From NCBI RefSeq assembly GCF_024343575.1, contig NZ_RJUA01000006.1:1-64000 (forward strand): DNA of 64,000 bases, written 5' to 3'. Every line of letters starts with the position of its first letter. The first letter of the stretch is position 1. Made by a program: the position numbers and the translations under genes. Source of the stretch: Lacihabitans sp. LS3-19 (GTDB lineage: Bacteria > Bacteroidota > Bacteroidia > Cytophagales > Spirosomataceae). The notes beneath the pieces were generated by a model. It was not told the origin of the DNA. It saw only the letters and a program-made list of their open reading frames with translations, and did not search any database. Below, one piece after another: positions 53,221 through 61,295 of the stretch.

Positions 53221-54858
53221 ATGCAAAAACATTTCATCCCCTTATTACTGCTATTGCTTTTCACAAATTTTTCTTTTGCTCAAAAAAAAAGTAAAACTAA
53301 AGTAGAACCAAAAGACAAACTAGAGCTACTCAAAGAAGAAGTAGTGACTAAAATTGAAAATTCTCAAAAACTAACCCAGGAAATTAATGATATGCTCTTT
53401 AGTTTTGGAGAGCTCGGTTTTCAAGAATTTGAAACCTCAAAATATCTAACCTCACTATTAGAAAGCAAAGGATTTACAATAGAGCGAGGCATAGCTAATA
53501 TTCCAACAGCTTGGATTGCAAAGTGGGGAAATGGGAAGCCAGTAATTGCCATTGGCTCAGATGTCGATTGTATACCCAAAGCTTCTCAAAAACCGGGCGT
53601 GGCTTATAAAGACCCTATTATTGAAGGAGCTCCTGGCCATGGTGAAGGACATAATTCAGGGCAAGCATTAAACATAACTGCCGTACTCGCCATTAAAGAA
53701 ATAATGGAAAGAGAAGGTATAGCTGGCACATTGATGCTTTGGCCCGGCGTGGCAGAAGAACAAGTTGGTACAAAGGCAATATTCGTAAGAGATGGATATT
53801 TTAAGGATGTGGACGCTTGTATTTTTACCCATGTTGGCAATAATCTGGGAGTTTCATGGGGTGACGCAGGCAATACAGGTTTAGTATCTGTAAAATTTAA
53901 TTTCGAAGGTGCGGCAGCTCATGCAGCTGGTGCTCCGTGGAGAGGAAAAAGTGCCCTTGACGCTGTGGAATTGATGAATATTGGTTGGAATTTTAAAAGA
54001 GAACATTTAGAAACTACCCAAAGATCGCATTATGTAATTTCTGATGGTGGCGACCAACCTAATGTTGTGCCTTCAAAAGCCACTGTTTGGTATTATTTCA
54101 GAGAAAGGACTTACCCAAAAATCAAAAACCTTTTTGACAATGGAATAAAAATAGCTGGCGGGGCGGCGATGATGACCGACACCAAGTTTACCTATGAAAT
54201 ATTAGGAAGTGCTTGGCCAGGGCATTTTAACAAACCAATGGCAGCGGCGGCTTATGCAAACATCAGAAAAGTTGGTCTGCCTAAATGGTCAGAAAACGAT
54301 CAGCTATTAGCCAAAGCCTCACAAATAGAATTAAAATCTTCTGAAGTGGAAGGTTTAGCAACTGTTTTAGACACTGTTTCTGAACCAGTTTATTCGCCTT
54401 TGGTACTAAGACAAGGAGGTTCTGATGATATCGCGGATATTTCATGGTCTTTGCCAACTATAGTTTTGAGATACCCTTCCAATATGCCGGGAATGCCTGG
54501 TCACCATTGGGCCAATGCCATTACTATGGCTACTCCAATTGCACATAAAGGATGTACGGCAGGAGCCAAAGTAGAAGCAATGACTATTTTGGATCTTTTG
54601 TATAAACCAGAAGTGTTAAAAGAGGCATGGGAATATTACAATACGGTACAAACCAAAGATATGAAATATACGCCTTTGATATCTAACGATGACAAACCTG
54701 CGATTAAGCTTAATACCTCGATAATGGAGACTTTCAGGCCAGAAATGAAAAAGTATTACTATGATCCGAGTAAGTATTCAACATACCTTGAGCAATTGGG
54801 CATTCAATACCCTACTGTCAGGCGAGATCAATTGGACGCAATTAAAAATTTGAAGTAA
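53221..54858 (+). CDS. Exported M20-family amidohydrolase (AbgB-like)
   Basis: The 545-residue protein has a signal peptide (LLLLLLFTNFSFA) and a two-metal M20 amidohydrolase domain resembling the p-aminobenzoyl-glutamate hydrolase subunit AbgB. Features are IAIGSDVDCIPKASQKPG (metal-binding Asp), GHGEGHNSGQAL (His-rich metal loop), WPGVAEEQVGTK (catalytic Glu pair), and a dimerisation domain with AAAHAAGAPWRGKSALDAVELMN. It would hydrolyse an amide of an aromatic or amino acid. The signal peptide is unusual for AbgB itself but common in Bacteroidota homologues. Confidence 0.9.
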   Translation: MQKHFIPLLLLLLFTNFSFAQKKSKTKVEPKDKLELLKEEVVTKIENSQKLTQEINDMLFSFGELGFQEFETSKYLTSLLESKGFTIERGIANIPTAWIAKWGNGKPVIAIGSDVDCIPKASQKPGVAYKDPIIEGAPGHGEGHNSGQALNITAVLAIKEIMEREGIAGTLMLWPGVAEEQVGTKAIFVRDGYFKDVDACIFTHVGNNLGVSWGDAGNTGLVSVKFNFEGAAAHAAGAPWRGKSALDAVELMNIGWNFKREHLETTQRSHYVISDGGDQPNVVPSKATVWYYFRERTYPKIKNLFDNGIKIAGGAAMMTDTKFTYEILGSAWPGHFNKPMAAAAYANIRKVGLPKWSENDQLLAKASQIELKSSEVEGLATVLDTVSEPVYSPLVLRQGGSDDIADISWSLPTIVLRYPSNMPGMPGHHWANAITMATPIAHKGCTAGAKVEAMTILDLLYKPEVLKEAWEYYNTVQTKDMKYTPLISNDDKPAIKLNTSIMETFRPEMKKYYYDPSKYSTYLEQLGIQYPTVRRDQLDAIKNLK

Positions 54859-54859
54859 T

Positions 54860-55588
54860 TTACCTTTTAAAACTCTTAAACCAACTCCAGATTTTCATCA
54901 TTACCACGCCGAAAACGGCTTCTTTAAAGATTTTGGTTGACATTTTTGATTGTCCGAGTGTTCGGTCTGTAAATATTATCGGCACTTCGACAATCTTAAA
55001 TTTATATAAATAGGCATTGAATTTCATTTCTATTTGAAAAGCATATCCAACAAATCTTATTTTGTCTAAAGGAATTGTTCTTAAAACTTCATTTGAATAA
55101 CAAATAAACCCGCCCGTTGGATCCATAAAAGGCATTCCTGTAAGAAAACGAACATATATTCCAGCCCCATATGACATCAAAACTCTGCCGATTGGCCAAT
55201 TAACAACGTTTACACCATTTATATATCTTGAACCAATGGCTACGTCGTTACCATCCTTTGAGCATGCATGATACAAACGCACCAAGTCGTTGGGGTTGTG
55301 CGAAAAATCAGCATCCATTTCATAGATATAATCATACGCCTTCACCAATGCCCATTTGAAACCATGGATATAAGCAGTACCCAATCCAAGCTTACCTTTT
55401 CTTTCTTCTATATGTAATTGGCCTGGAAAAAGCTTTTGCATTTCTTTAACTTTCAAAGCTGTGCCATCAGGAGAACCATCGTCTACAATAAGAATATCAA
55501 ACCAAACAGGCAAATCGGTCACCTTTTTTATTATGGCTTCAATGTTCTCAATTTCATTGTAGGTAGGTATAATTACCAGATTTCTCAT
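54860..55588 (-). CDS. Polyprenol monophosphomannose synthase-like glycosyltransferase
   Basis: The 242-residue GT2 enzyme is of the DPM1 type: LVIIPTYNEIENIEAII, VDDGSPDGTALKV, the DxD in YEMDADFSHNPNDL, and IPLDKIRFVGYAFQIEMKF. It has no C-terminal membrane part, so it belongs to the short form. It would load a sugar, probably mannose, on polyprenyl phosphate for later transfer outside the inner membrane. Its ATG directly follows the stop codon of the DUF4296 gene with no gap, which points to translational coupling. Confidence 0.92.
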   Translation of the reverse strand: MRNLVIIPTYNEIENIEAIIKKVTDLPVWFDILIVDDGSPDGTALKVKEMQKLFPGQLHIEERKGKLGLGTAYIHGFKWALVKAYDYIYEMDADFSHNPNDLVRLYHACSKDGNDVAIGSRYINGVNVVNWPIGRVLMSYGAGIYVRFLTGMPFMDPTGGFICYSNEVLRTIPLDKIRFVGYAFQIEMKFNAYLYKFKIVEVPIIFTDRTLGQSKMSTKIFKEAVFGVVMMKIWSWFKSFKR

Positions 55589-55933
55589 TTAAACAGGATT
55601 TTTTTTGTTTTTCTTTTTCTCAATAATGGCCTCAGCACCTTCATAAATTTTCAGGAGCTCTTTTTTGTCTTTCGCATAAAAATCAAAACTATTAAGATAT
55701 TGAAGTGAATCGATTTTGTGTTTTTTATAAATCTCTTTCTCAAGATACTTAAAAGCCACTTTTGCCGAATCTGCACCCATAAAATTTAACCTACTAACTT
55801 GAGACTCGGCCAATTTCAATTCGGCAAAAACTATAGACATCTTGGTTTTATCTATCACTTTTTCGTTCGATGAATTACAGGAAAGCATCCATATCATTGA
55901 AATAAGTACTATTTTTATGCCAAATTTGCCCAA
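55589..55933 (-). CDS. DUF4296 lipoprotein
   Basis: The 114-residue product has a signal peptide with lipobox MLSCNSS (Cys19). The mature part is an all-helical DUF4296 domain (MSIVFAELKLAESQVSRL, YLEKEIYKKHKIDSLQYLNSFDFYA) ending in a Lys-rich tail. DUF4296 is found only in Bacteroidota; function is unknown. It stands directly in front of the DPM1-like glycosyltransferase gene with abutting stop and start. It is divergent from the DUF58 gene. Confidence 0.85.
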   Translation of the reverse strand: MGKFGIKIVLISMIWMLSCNSSNEKVIDKTKMSIVFAELKLAESQVSRLNFMGADSAKVAFKYLEKEIYKKHKIDSLQYLNSFDFYAKDKKELLKIYEGAEAIIEKKKNKKNPV

Positions 55934-56024
55934 AGCCTTAATTATTTATGTAAATGAAAACAAAAATAAAAAGATTATTGCGTAGGGTTTAATGTATTCT
56001 CATAAATTTCGTTAAAAAGGCAAG

Positions 56025-56885
56025 GTGAAAGAAATCATAAATAAGCTCAATAAGTTTGAAATAAAAATCCGGAAGGCCGTAAATTCCCATTTAAACGGTA
56101 ATTTCTCTTCGATTTTTAAGGGAACGGGTTTGGAGTTTAGTGACCTAAGAACCTACCAATATGGTGATGATGTAAGGGCCATAGATTGGGTAGCAACTGC
56201 CAAAGGCCACGGAGCTTATGTTAAGATTTTTAAGGAAGAAAAAGAGCAAACGGTATTCTTTATGCTCGATGTGAGTGGATCACAGGATGTAGGAAAAGAA
56301 GGAATTCTAAAAATAGATACAGCGAAAGAAATATGTGGCGTGCTTACCTTATCAGCCATAAAAGAGGCCAGCCAAGCAGGACTATATTGTTTTTCGGATG
56401 AAAAAGAACTTTATCTGAAACCCGAAAATGGAATGAAACAAGCCTATAATATCATTTCAAAATTATTCAGACTTACACCAAAGTCCTCCAGAACTAATCT
56501 TGCAGAAGCCATTGCATTTGTTTTAAATATCTTAAAAAGAAAAAGCGTGATAATCTTAATATCAGATTTTTTGGATACAGATTATAAACACAATTTGAAA
56601 GCCTTGGCACGAAAACATGATCTCGTTGTTTTGCATGTGTACGACAAAAGAGAGGTAAATTTACCTAGTTTAGGTATAATCCCAATTTTTGATAAAGAAA
56701 CAGGAAAATCAACTTGGATAAATACTAGTTCTGGTTTTTTTAAAAGAGAAATGAAAAACACTTTTGAAGATAACCGCTGGGAACTAGAGAGGCTTTGTAA
56801 ACAAAACAAAGCAAATTATTTGGCCGTAGAATCGGGCTCAGATTATGTAAACAGTTTAATTCAACTTTTTAGATACCGAAAATGA
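56025..56885 (+). CDS. DUF58 domain protein (vWA-like)
   Basis: The 286-residue protein carries a DUF58 motif (GTGLEFSDLRTYQYGDDVRAIDWVATA, residues about 29-57) and then a von Willebrand factor A-like domain with the metal-site DxSxS in FFMLDVSGSQ. It is cytoplasmic. DUF58 proteins usually work with MoxR ATPases as chaperones for metalloenzymes or in Bat-type stress operons. No moxR is next to it here. The start is GTG; no ATG gives a better start. The following gene overlaps its stop by 4 bp (ATGA). Confidence 0.9.
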   Translation: MKEIINKLNKFEIKIRKAVNSHLNGNFSSIFKGTGLEFSDLRTYQYGDDVRAIDWVATAKGHGAYVKIFKEEKEQTVFFMLDVSGSQDVGKEGILKIDTAKEICGVLTLSAIKEASQAGLYCFSDEKELYLKPENGMKQAYNIISKLFRLTPKSSRTNLAEAIAFVLNILKRKSVIILISDFLDTDYKHNLKALARKHDLVVLHVYDKREVNLPSLGIIPIFDKETGKSTWINTSSGFFKREMKNTFEDNRWELERLCKQNKANYLAVESGSDYVNSLIQLFRYRK

Positions 56886-57757
56886 GGAAAATTCTATTCT
56901 TGTATTTCTTGTTTTACGGAATTGCTAATGGGCAAAAGCCAAAAGCTAAGTTTAGCTCGGATACTATTTTGCTTGGAAAACCTATTTATTTGTCTTTGTC
57001 TTATCTTCATAATGGTTCAAGTGATTTGCTTTTCCCTGATTCTACCACCAATTTCCAACCTTTTGTATTTCAAAGCTCAGAATATTTCCCAACAAAAACA
57101 GACAAAGGAAGAAGTCTTGACAGTGTTGTTTATACGCTTGTCACTTTCAAATTAGATAGTATTTATAAATTAAGTATCCCTATAACTTTTATAAATTCAA
57201 AGAAAAAAGTATATTCAGACACCGCGAAAGTAAAACTTAAATCTTTGGTAAAAGCTACAGACATTTCGAATCCAAAAGCTAAAATTTCTACTGGTTTTTT
57301 TAATGTCCCTCTCGATTTTAATTACCCCAAAGTACTTTATTTGATAGTAATAATTGGATTCGGGTTAATCCTACTTTGGGCAGTTTTTGGAAAATTATTC
57401 AATCGGATCTTTAGATTATGGCAGTTTCAACAAAAGCACAAAAAATTTGTCAGCTCTTATAAAAAATTAGGCAAAAGCTCGGATAATATTGAAAATGTGG
57501 GTAAAGGCTTAGTGAAATGGAAAAATCATCTTGAGTGGCTTCTGAAAAAGCCCTACTCAACAATGACAACCTCTGAGATTACAAAGAATCTAAATAACCC
57601 TAGACTTGAGGAAGCATTAAAAGAGTTTGACTTGGCTATTTATGGAGGCATCCTTTCTAATCACATCCCCTTCGCTTTTAATATTCTTTTCGATTTTGCT
57701 TCTGAAACCTTCAAAGATCAAAAGAAACGCTACAAAGCAGCCCTCAAGAATCAATAA
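56882..57757 (+). CDS. BatD/DUF4381-like membrane protein
   Basis: The 291-residue protein has a signal peptide (MRKILFLYFLFYGIANG) and an extracytoplasmic beta domain (about 18-150). One membrane helix follows (VLYLIVIIGFGLILLWAVFG, about 155-175), then a cytoplasmic helical tail with WKNHLEWLLKKPYSTMTTSEI. This is the layout of the protein that follows DUF58 in MoxR/Bat-type operons. Its start overlaps the DUF58 stop by 4 bp, so the two proteins very likely act together at the inner membrane. Confidence 0.8.
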   Translation: MRKILFLYFLFYGIANGQKPKAKFSSDTILLGKPIYLSLSYLHNGSSDLLFPDSTTNFQPFVFQSSEYFPTKTDKGRSLDSVVYTLVTFKLDSIYKLSIPITFINSKKKVYSDTAKVKLKSLVKATDISNPKAKISTGFFNVPLDFNYPKVLYLIVIIGFGLILLWAVFGKLFNRIFRLWQFQQKHKKFVSSYKKLGKSSDNIENVGKGLVKWKNHLEWLLKKPYSTMTTSEITKNLNNPRLEEALKEFDLAIYGGILSNHIPFAFNILFDFASETFKDQKKRYKAALKNQ

Positions 57758-57805
57758 TATCAATAATATTCCTTTCAAAAAGACGCAATCGATAATTTAG
57801 ATGTG

Positions 57806-57813
57806 TAATTTTG
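57806..57813 (+). promoter_or_regulatory. -7 box upstream of the PglD-like gene
   Basis: TAATTTTG followed by C is an exact TAnnTTTG match 18 bp before the start codon of the acyltransferase gene. The -33 element is unclear. Confidence 0.45.
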
Positions 57814-57831
57814 CGTAAAATATAGAAAAAA

Positions 57832-58470
57832 ATGAAAAATCCTGTTGTAATATTTGGTGCGGAAAGCTTAGGAAGGTTGGCTTTGGATATTTTTGCGAGC
57901 AACGATGTCCTAGTTTATGGTTTTTTAGATGATGACAAAAAATTGCATAATACTGAAATATCAGAAGTGGTAATATTAGGTGATCCTATGGACGATGGTT
58001 TCCTGAAAATTATAGGTAATAAAACGGAGGCATTTGTGGCTATAGCCAACAAGACTCACAAAGAGAAAATTGTGAAAATGCTGCTGGAAAGAAGAAAAAC
58101 TATGCCTGTAAATGCCATACATGCAAAAGCAGTATTATCAGAAGATGCAGAAATAGGTCACGGAATTTTACTTGCTGCTGGAGCAGTGGTAAATCAAGGT
58201 GCAAAGATAGGCAATCACACGATAATTCTCTCGAATGCAGTAGTTGATACACAAGCCGAAATAGGCGAATATGTGGAAATAGGAGCTGGAGCAATTATAA
58301 ATTCTGAAGCTATCATCGAGTCTGGTGCCTTTGTAGGCAGTGGAGCCATAGTCGTTTCGGGTGTCACTATTGGAGCCAATGCTCGTGTAGGAGCTGGTTC
58401 AGTTGTCATAGAAAATGTAAAAGAAGGAGCGACTGTTTTTGGTAATCCTGCTAAGGCAATTGGGAAATGA
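57832..58470 (+). CDS. PglD/NeuD-family sugar O-acyltransferase
   Basis: The 212-residue protein has an N-terminal Rossmann-like part (VVIFGAESLGRLALDIFASN) and a C-terminal left-handed beta-helix of hexapeptide repeats (residues about 95-205: LLAAGAVVNQGAKIGNH, VEIGAGAIINSEAII, ARVGAGSVVIENV), ending FGNPAKAIG. This is the trimeric PglD/NeuD fold that acetylates amino-sugars in glycan or cell-envelope synthesis. No sugar-modification cluster is beside it, so the substrate is open. Confidence 0.88.
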   Translation: MKNPVVIFGAESLGRLALDIFASNDVLVYGFLDDDKKLHNTEISEVVILGDPMDDGFLKIIGNKTEAFVAIANKTHKEKIVKMLLERRKTMPVNAIHAKAVLSEDAEIGHGILLAAGAVVNQGAKIGNHTIILSNAVVDTQAEIGEYVEIGAGAIINSEAIIESGAFVGSGAIVVSGVTIGANARVGAGSVVIENVKEGATVFGNPAKAIGK

Positions 58471-58587
58471 TGATTCCTTTCTATATTTTAATATTTTGAA
58501 AGATTGGAAGCAAGATTAGGCATTGTAAAGGAATTTGTAGAAAATTTAATAATATTAACTACAAAAAAATTTTAAAGAATAAATTCC

Positions 58588-59151
58588 CTATTTCTCATTT
58601 AAACATTCAAAAACCATCCTATAAAAATCAGGATGAGATTGCCATGTTTGGCCAGAAACGTATCTTCCGTCTCTCACGGCTTCGTTTTTTCCAACAAAAT
58701 TTCCTCCACAAGCTTCTACTTCGAATCGTACGTTTTCGTAGCAAGTAACAGTTTTGTCTTTTACCAATCCAGCGGCTGTCAAAATCTGAATTCCGTGACA
58801 AATGGAGAAAATAAACTTATGGGCCTTGTCAAATGCCTTTACAATTTCTATCACTTTGTCGTTGTGGCGTAAAAATTCTGGAGCTCTTCCTCCTAAGATC
58901 AAAACGGCCAAATAATCCTCAACTTTTACATCGACAAAAGCAATGTCAGACTCAACCATATACCCAGGTTTTTCTACATAAGTATCCCAACCTGGCTCAA
59001 AGTCATGGATGACTAAATTGAGTCTTTTTACACTCGGAGCTGCAATAACAGACTCATAACCTGCTTCTTCAAAGCGATGCTTGCCGTACAAACATTCGTA
59101 GCCTTCACCTGCATCTCCAGTAATTATAAGAATTTTTTCTTTCTTTGACAT
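58588..59151 (-). CDS. DJ-1/PfpI-family protein
   Basis: The 187-residue protein has the nucleophile elbow in FIFSICHGIQIL with Cys118 and His119, and an acidic Glu16 in GDAGEGYE, which is the set used by DJ-1/PfpI glyoxalase/deglycase-like enzymes. Cytoplasmic. It probably protects against aldehydes or oxidants. It is a single gene located between convergent pglD-like and upstream GxxExxY genes. Confidence 0.9.
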   Translation of the reverse strand: MSKKEKILIITGDAGEGYECLYGKHRFEEAGYESVIAAPSVKRLNLVIHDFEPGWDTYVEKPGYMVESDIAFVDVKVEDYLAVLILGGRAPEFLRHNDKVIEIVKAFDKAHKFIFSICHGIQILTAAGLVKDKTVTCYENVRFEVEACGGNFVGKNEAVRDGRYVSGQTWQSHPDFYRMVFECLNEK

Positions 59152-59265
59152 TGTATTAAATTAGGTTGAATAAAAGACAAATATAAAGTATTTTGAAGCC
59201 AAAAATTCTGGTAATTCTTAATGTTTTTCTAAATCAGGATGGGTCTATTGTGGTTTTGAGCAAAA

Positions 59266-59673
59266 TTAGTCAGGCAATTGTCTGAAATACTCATTGACCA
59301 ATGGAATATAGCTCTCCTTCAATTTTCTTGAAAAAAAATTAATAACCAATCCTTGAGGTTTTTTATGCAATCTCATGTAGGTCAATACCTGTGCTTCGTA
59401 TGCTGGATGAAGGTTTTCGGTAGCTTTTACTTCTACAATTACCAAATCATCTACTAGTAAATCAATTCTAAGCTCGGCATCTAATTTAATGCCTTTATAA
59501 TCTATTGGAACCCCAACTTGAGAAGTCACATAGTTCCCTCTAGAAATCAATTCATGTTTTAAACATTTTTCATAGACACTTTCTAATAAGCCTGGACCTA
59601 AGGTATTATGAACCTCAATTGCAGCATTCATTATTTCATAAGACAAGTGTGTTACTTTCTTTTTTGTTATCAT
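59266..59673 (-). CDS. GxxExxY protein (PD-(D/E)XK nuclease-like)
   Basis: The 135-residue protein has the family-naming motif at G28-L-L-E31-S-V-Y34, in LGPGLLESVYEKCL. A nuclease-type core follows: D71 in ELRIDLLVDD, E81 and K83 in VIVEVKA, and Q95 in AYEAQVLTYMR. These fit the PD-(D/E)XK superfamily, so metal-dependent cutting of nucleic acid is possible. No function has been shown for the family that I know of. The start codon lies 30 bp from a six-unit palindromic array which fills the gap up to the carbamoyltransferase gene. The two may belong together. Confidence 0.9.
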   Translation of the reverse strand: MITKKKVTHLSYEIMNAAIEVHNTLGPGLLESVYEKCLKHELISRGNYVTSQVGVPIDYKGIKLDAELRIDLLVDDLVIVEVKATENLHPAYEAQVLTYMRLHKKPQGLVINFFSRKLKESYIPLVNEYFRQLPD

Positions 59674-59702
59674 CGTGAAATAGGTTTATCATTTTGATCT
59701 TT

Positions 59703-60236
59703 TTAACATGAAGGTATTAAGTAAATGAAGAATCTTAATGCCCTTAAAACCTTCATTTTCTTCATGTTAAAACTATATTGATTTTTCTTAACATGAAGGT
59801 ATTAAGAAATGAAGTGCATGGAGTTTCTTAATGTTCTTAAAGCCTTCATTTTCTTCATGTTAAAAATTACCGCATTTTTCTTAACATGAAGGTATTAAGA
59901 AATGAAGTGCATGAAGTTCCTTAATGACCTTAAAACCTTCATTTTCTTCATGTTAAAACTTACCGCATTTTTCTTAACATGAAGGTATTAAGAAATGAAG
60001 TGCATGGAGTTTCTTAATGTTCTTCAAACCTTCATTTTCTTCATGTTAAAAATTACCGCATTTTTCTTAACATGAAAGTATTAAGAAATGAAGTGAATGA
60101 AGTTCCTTACTGACCTTCAAACCTTCATTTTCTTCATGTTAGAAATTACCGCATTTTTCCTTAACATGAAGGTATTAAGAAATTAAGTGCATGAAGTTCC
60201 TTAATGTTCTTCAAACCTTCATTTTCTTCATGTTAA
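59703..60236. repeat. Array of six ~93-bp palindromic tandem repeats
   Basis: Units start at 59703, 59788, 59881, 59974, 60067 and 60161. The steps are 85, 93, 93, 93 and 94 bp. Each unit is a 68- to 76-bp palindromic part that begins TTAACATGAAG and ends CTTCATGTTAA, then a 17-bp spacer of the type ACCGCATTTTTC. Inside each unit a second inverted repeat (ATGAAGGTATTAAG with CTTAAAACCTTCAT, one mismatch) competes with the outer one. Units 2 and 4, and 3 and 5, are more alike than neighbours, so a dimer was duplicated. The array fills the 569-bp gap between the carbamoyltransferase stop and the GxxExxY start. Confidence 0.93.
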
Positions 60237-60242
60237 AAAATC

Positions 60243-61193
60243 TTACTTCAAATCCTCCAAAATTTGTTTAATAACCGCCTGCACAGACCATACGCGGTTT
60301 CCTGCTTGTTGGATTACCGCGGAATACTCAGCATCCAATACTTCATCGGCAACTTTTAGACCTCTTCTAACAGGCAAACAATGCATAAATTTAGCATGAT
60401 TAGTTAGAGCCATTTTTTCGGCAGTTATTTTCCAAGAAGGATCTTGTGTCAGAACTTGTCCATACTGCTCATACGACGACCAGTTTTTCGCATATATAAA
60501 GTCTGCCCCGGCAAAAGCCTCCACTTGAGAGTGCACAACTTTGGCATTTTTTCTAATTTCAGGTGCTAAGTCATACCCTTCAGGGTTAGCTATCACAAAA
60601 TCATAATCTGTCATTAAGACCCATTCCGCAAACGAATTACCAACGGCTTGGGGTAAAGGCTTAAAATGCGGTGCCCAGGTTAAAACCACCTTTGGTTTTT
60701 CGACTTTTTTTAGCTCTTCTATTGTAATCAAATCCGCCAAAGATTGGCAAGGATGCCTTGTGGCTGATTCTAAATTCACGATTGGAACGCCTGCGTATTT
60801 TCTAAAACTCTCTAAAACTGTTTCTTTATAGTCTTCGTCTTTGTCTTTTAATTCAGCAAATGCTCTTACCGCAATAATATCGCAATACTGCCCTAAAACT
60901 GCAGCCGCTTCTTTAATATGCTCGGCTTTACCTTGATCCATTATCACACCGTCTTCAAACTCCAATTGCCAAGAATCCGAACCAACATTCATCACTATGA
61001 CATTCATTCCGAGATTTAAAGCTGCTTTTTGGGTAGAAATCCTTGTCCTAAGACTAGAATTGAAAAACAACATCCCAATGGTTTTATTTTCTCCTAAATG
61101 TTTGTTTACAAAAGGATTGGCTTTCTGGGCAAGACCCTCTTTTACCAAATCTGCTACATTATTTACGTCATTTAGGTTTATAAAGTGTTTCAT
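60243..61193 (-). CDS. argF': N-acylornithine carbamoyltransferase (acetyl or succinyl type)
   Basis: The 316-residue enzyme transfers a carbamoyl group to an N-acylated ornithine in the arginine route used by Bacteroidota. It has the carbamoyl-phosphate site SSLRTRISTQ (residues 46-55), then ATRHPCQSLADL, TWAPHFKPLPQAV and MHCLPVRRG, which places it with the Bacteroides fragilis enzyme and not with ordinary OTCases. As I remember, residue 90 decides substrate: Pro in the succinyl enzyme, Glu in the acetyl enzyme at the nearby equivalent. Here the position is Ala90 (DQGKAEH), so specificity is open. No other arg genes are adjacent. Its stop is 6 bp from the repeat array. Confidence 0.9.
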   Translation of the reverse strand: MKHFINLNDVNNVADLVKEGLAQKANPFVNKHLGENKTIGMLFFNSSLRTRISTQKAALNLGMNVIVMNVGSDSWQLEFEDGVIMDQGKAEHIKEAAAVLGQYCDIIAVRAFAELKDKDEDYKETVLESFRKYAGVPIVNLESATRHPCQSLADLITIEELKKVEKPKVVLTWAPHFKPLPQAVGNSFAEWVLMTDYDFVIANPEGYDLAPEIRKNAKVVHSQVEAFAGADFIYAKNWSSYEQYGQVLTQDPSWKITAEKMALTNHAKFMHCLPVRRGLKVADEVLDAEYSAVIQQAGNRVWSVQAVIKQILEDLK

Positions 61194-61295
61194 TTTAAGT
61201 ATCTCTTGTTTTATTACAAAGGTAGCCTAATTGACTTTTTAATTAACTTTAAGTTCAAAAAAAATGAAATTTTACTAATTTGCGAGAAAAAACAT

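Noticed and set aside
59703-60236. CRISPR array
   Set aside because: The repeated parts are far too long (about 76 bp), and the 17-bp spacers are nearly the same in every unit, so they are not unique spacers. No cas gene is nearby.
59703-60236. Short peptides of about 18 residues in each unit (for example MKKMKVLRSLRNFMHFIS on the minus strand)
   Set aside because: The frame survives only in units 1-3 and is stopped after six codons in units 4-6. A palindrome of ATG-containing arms produces such frames by chance on both strands.
61185-61295. Longer start for the ModF-like protein
   Set aside because: The added stretch overlaps the divergent argF' start, has no similarity to ABC proteins and covers the likely promoter.
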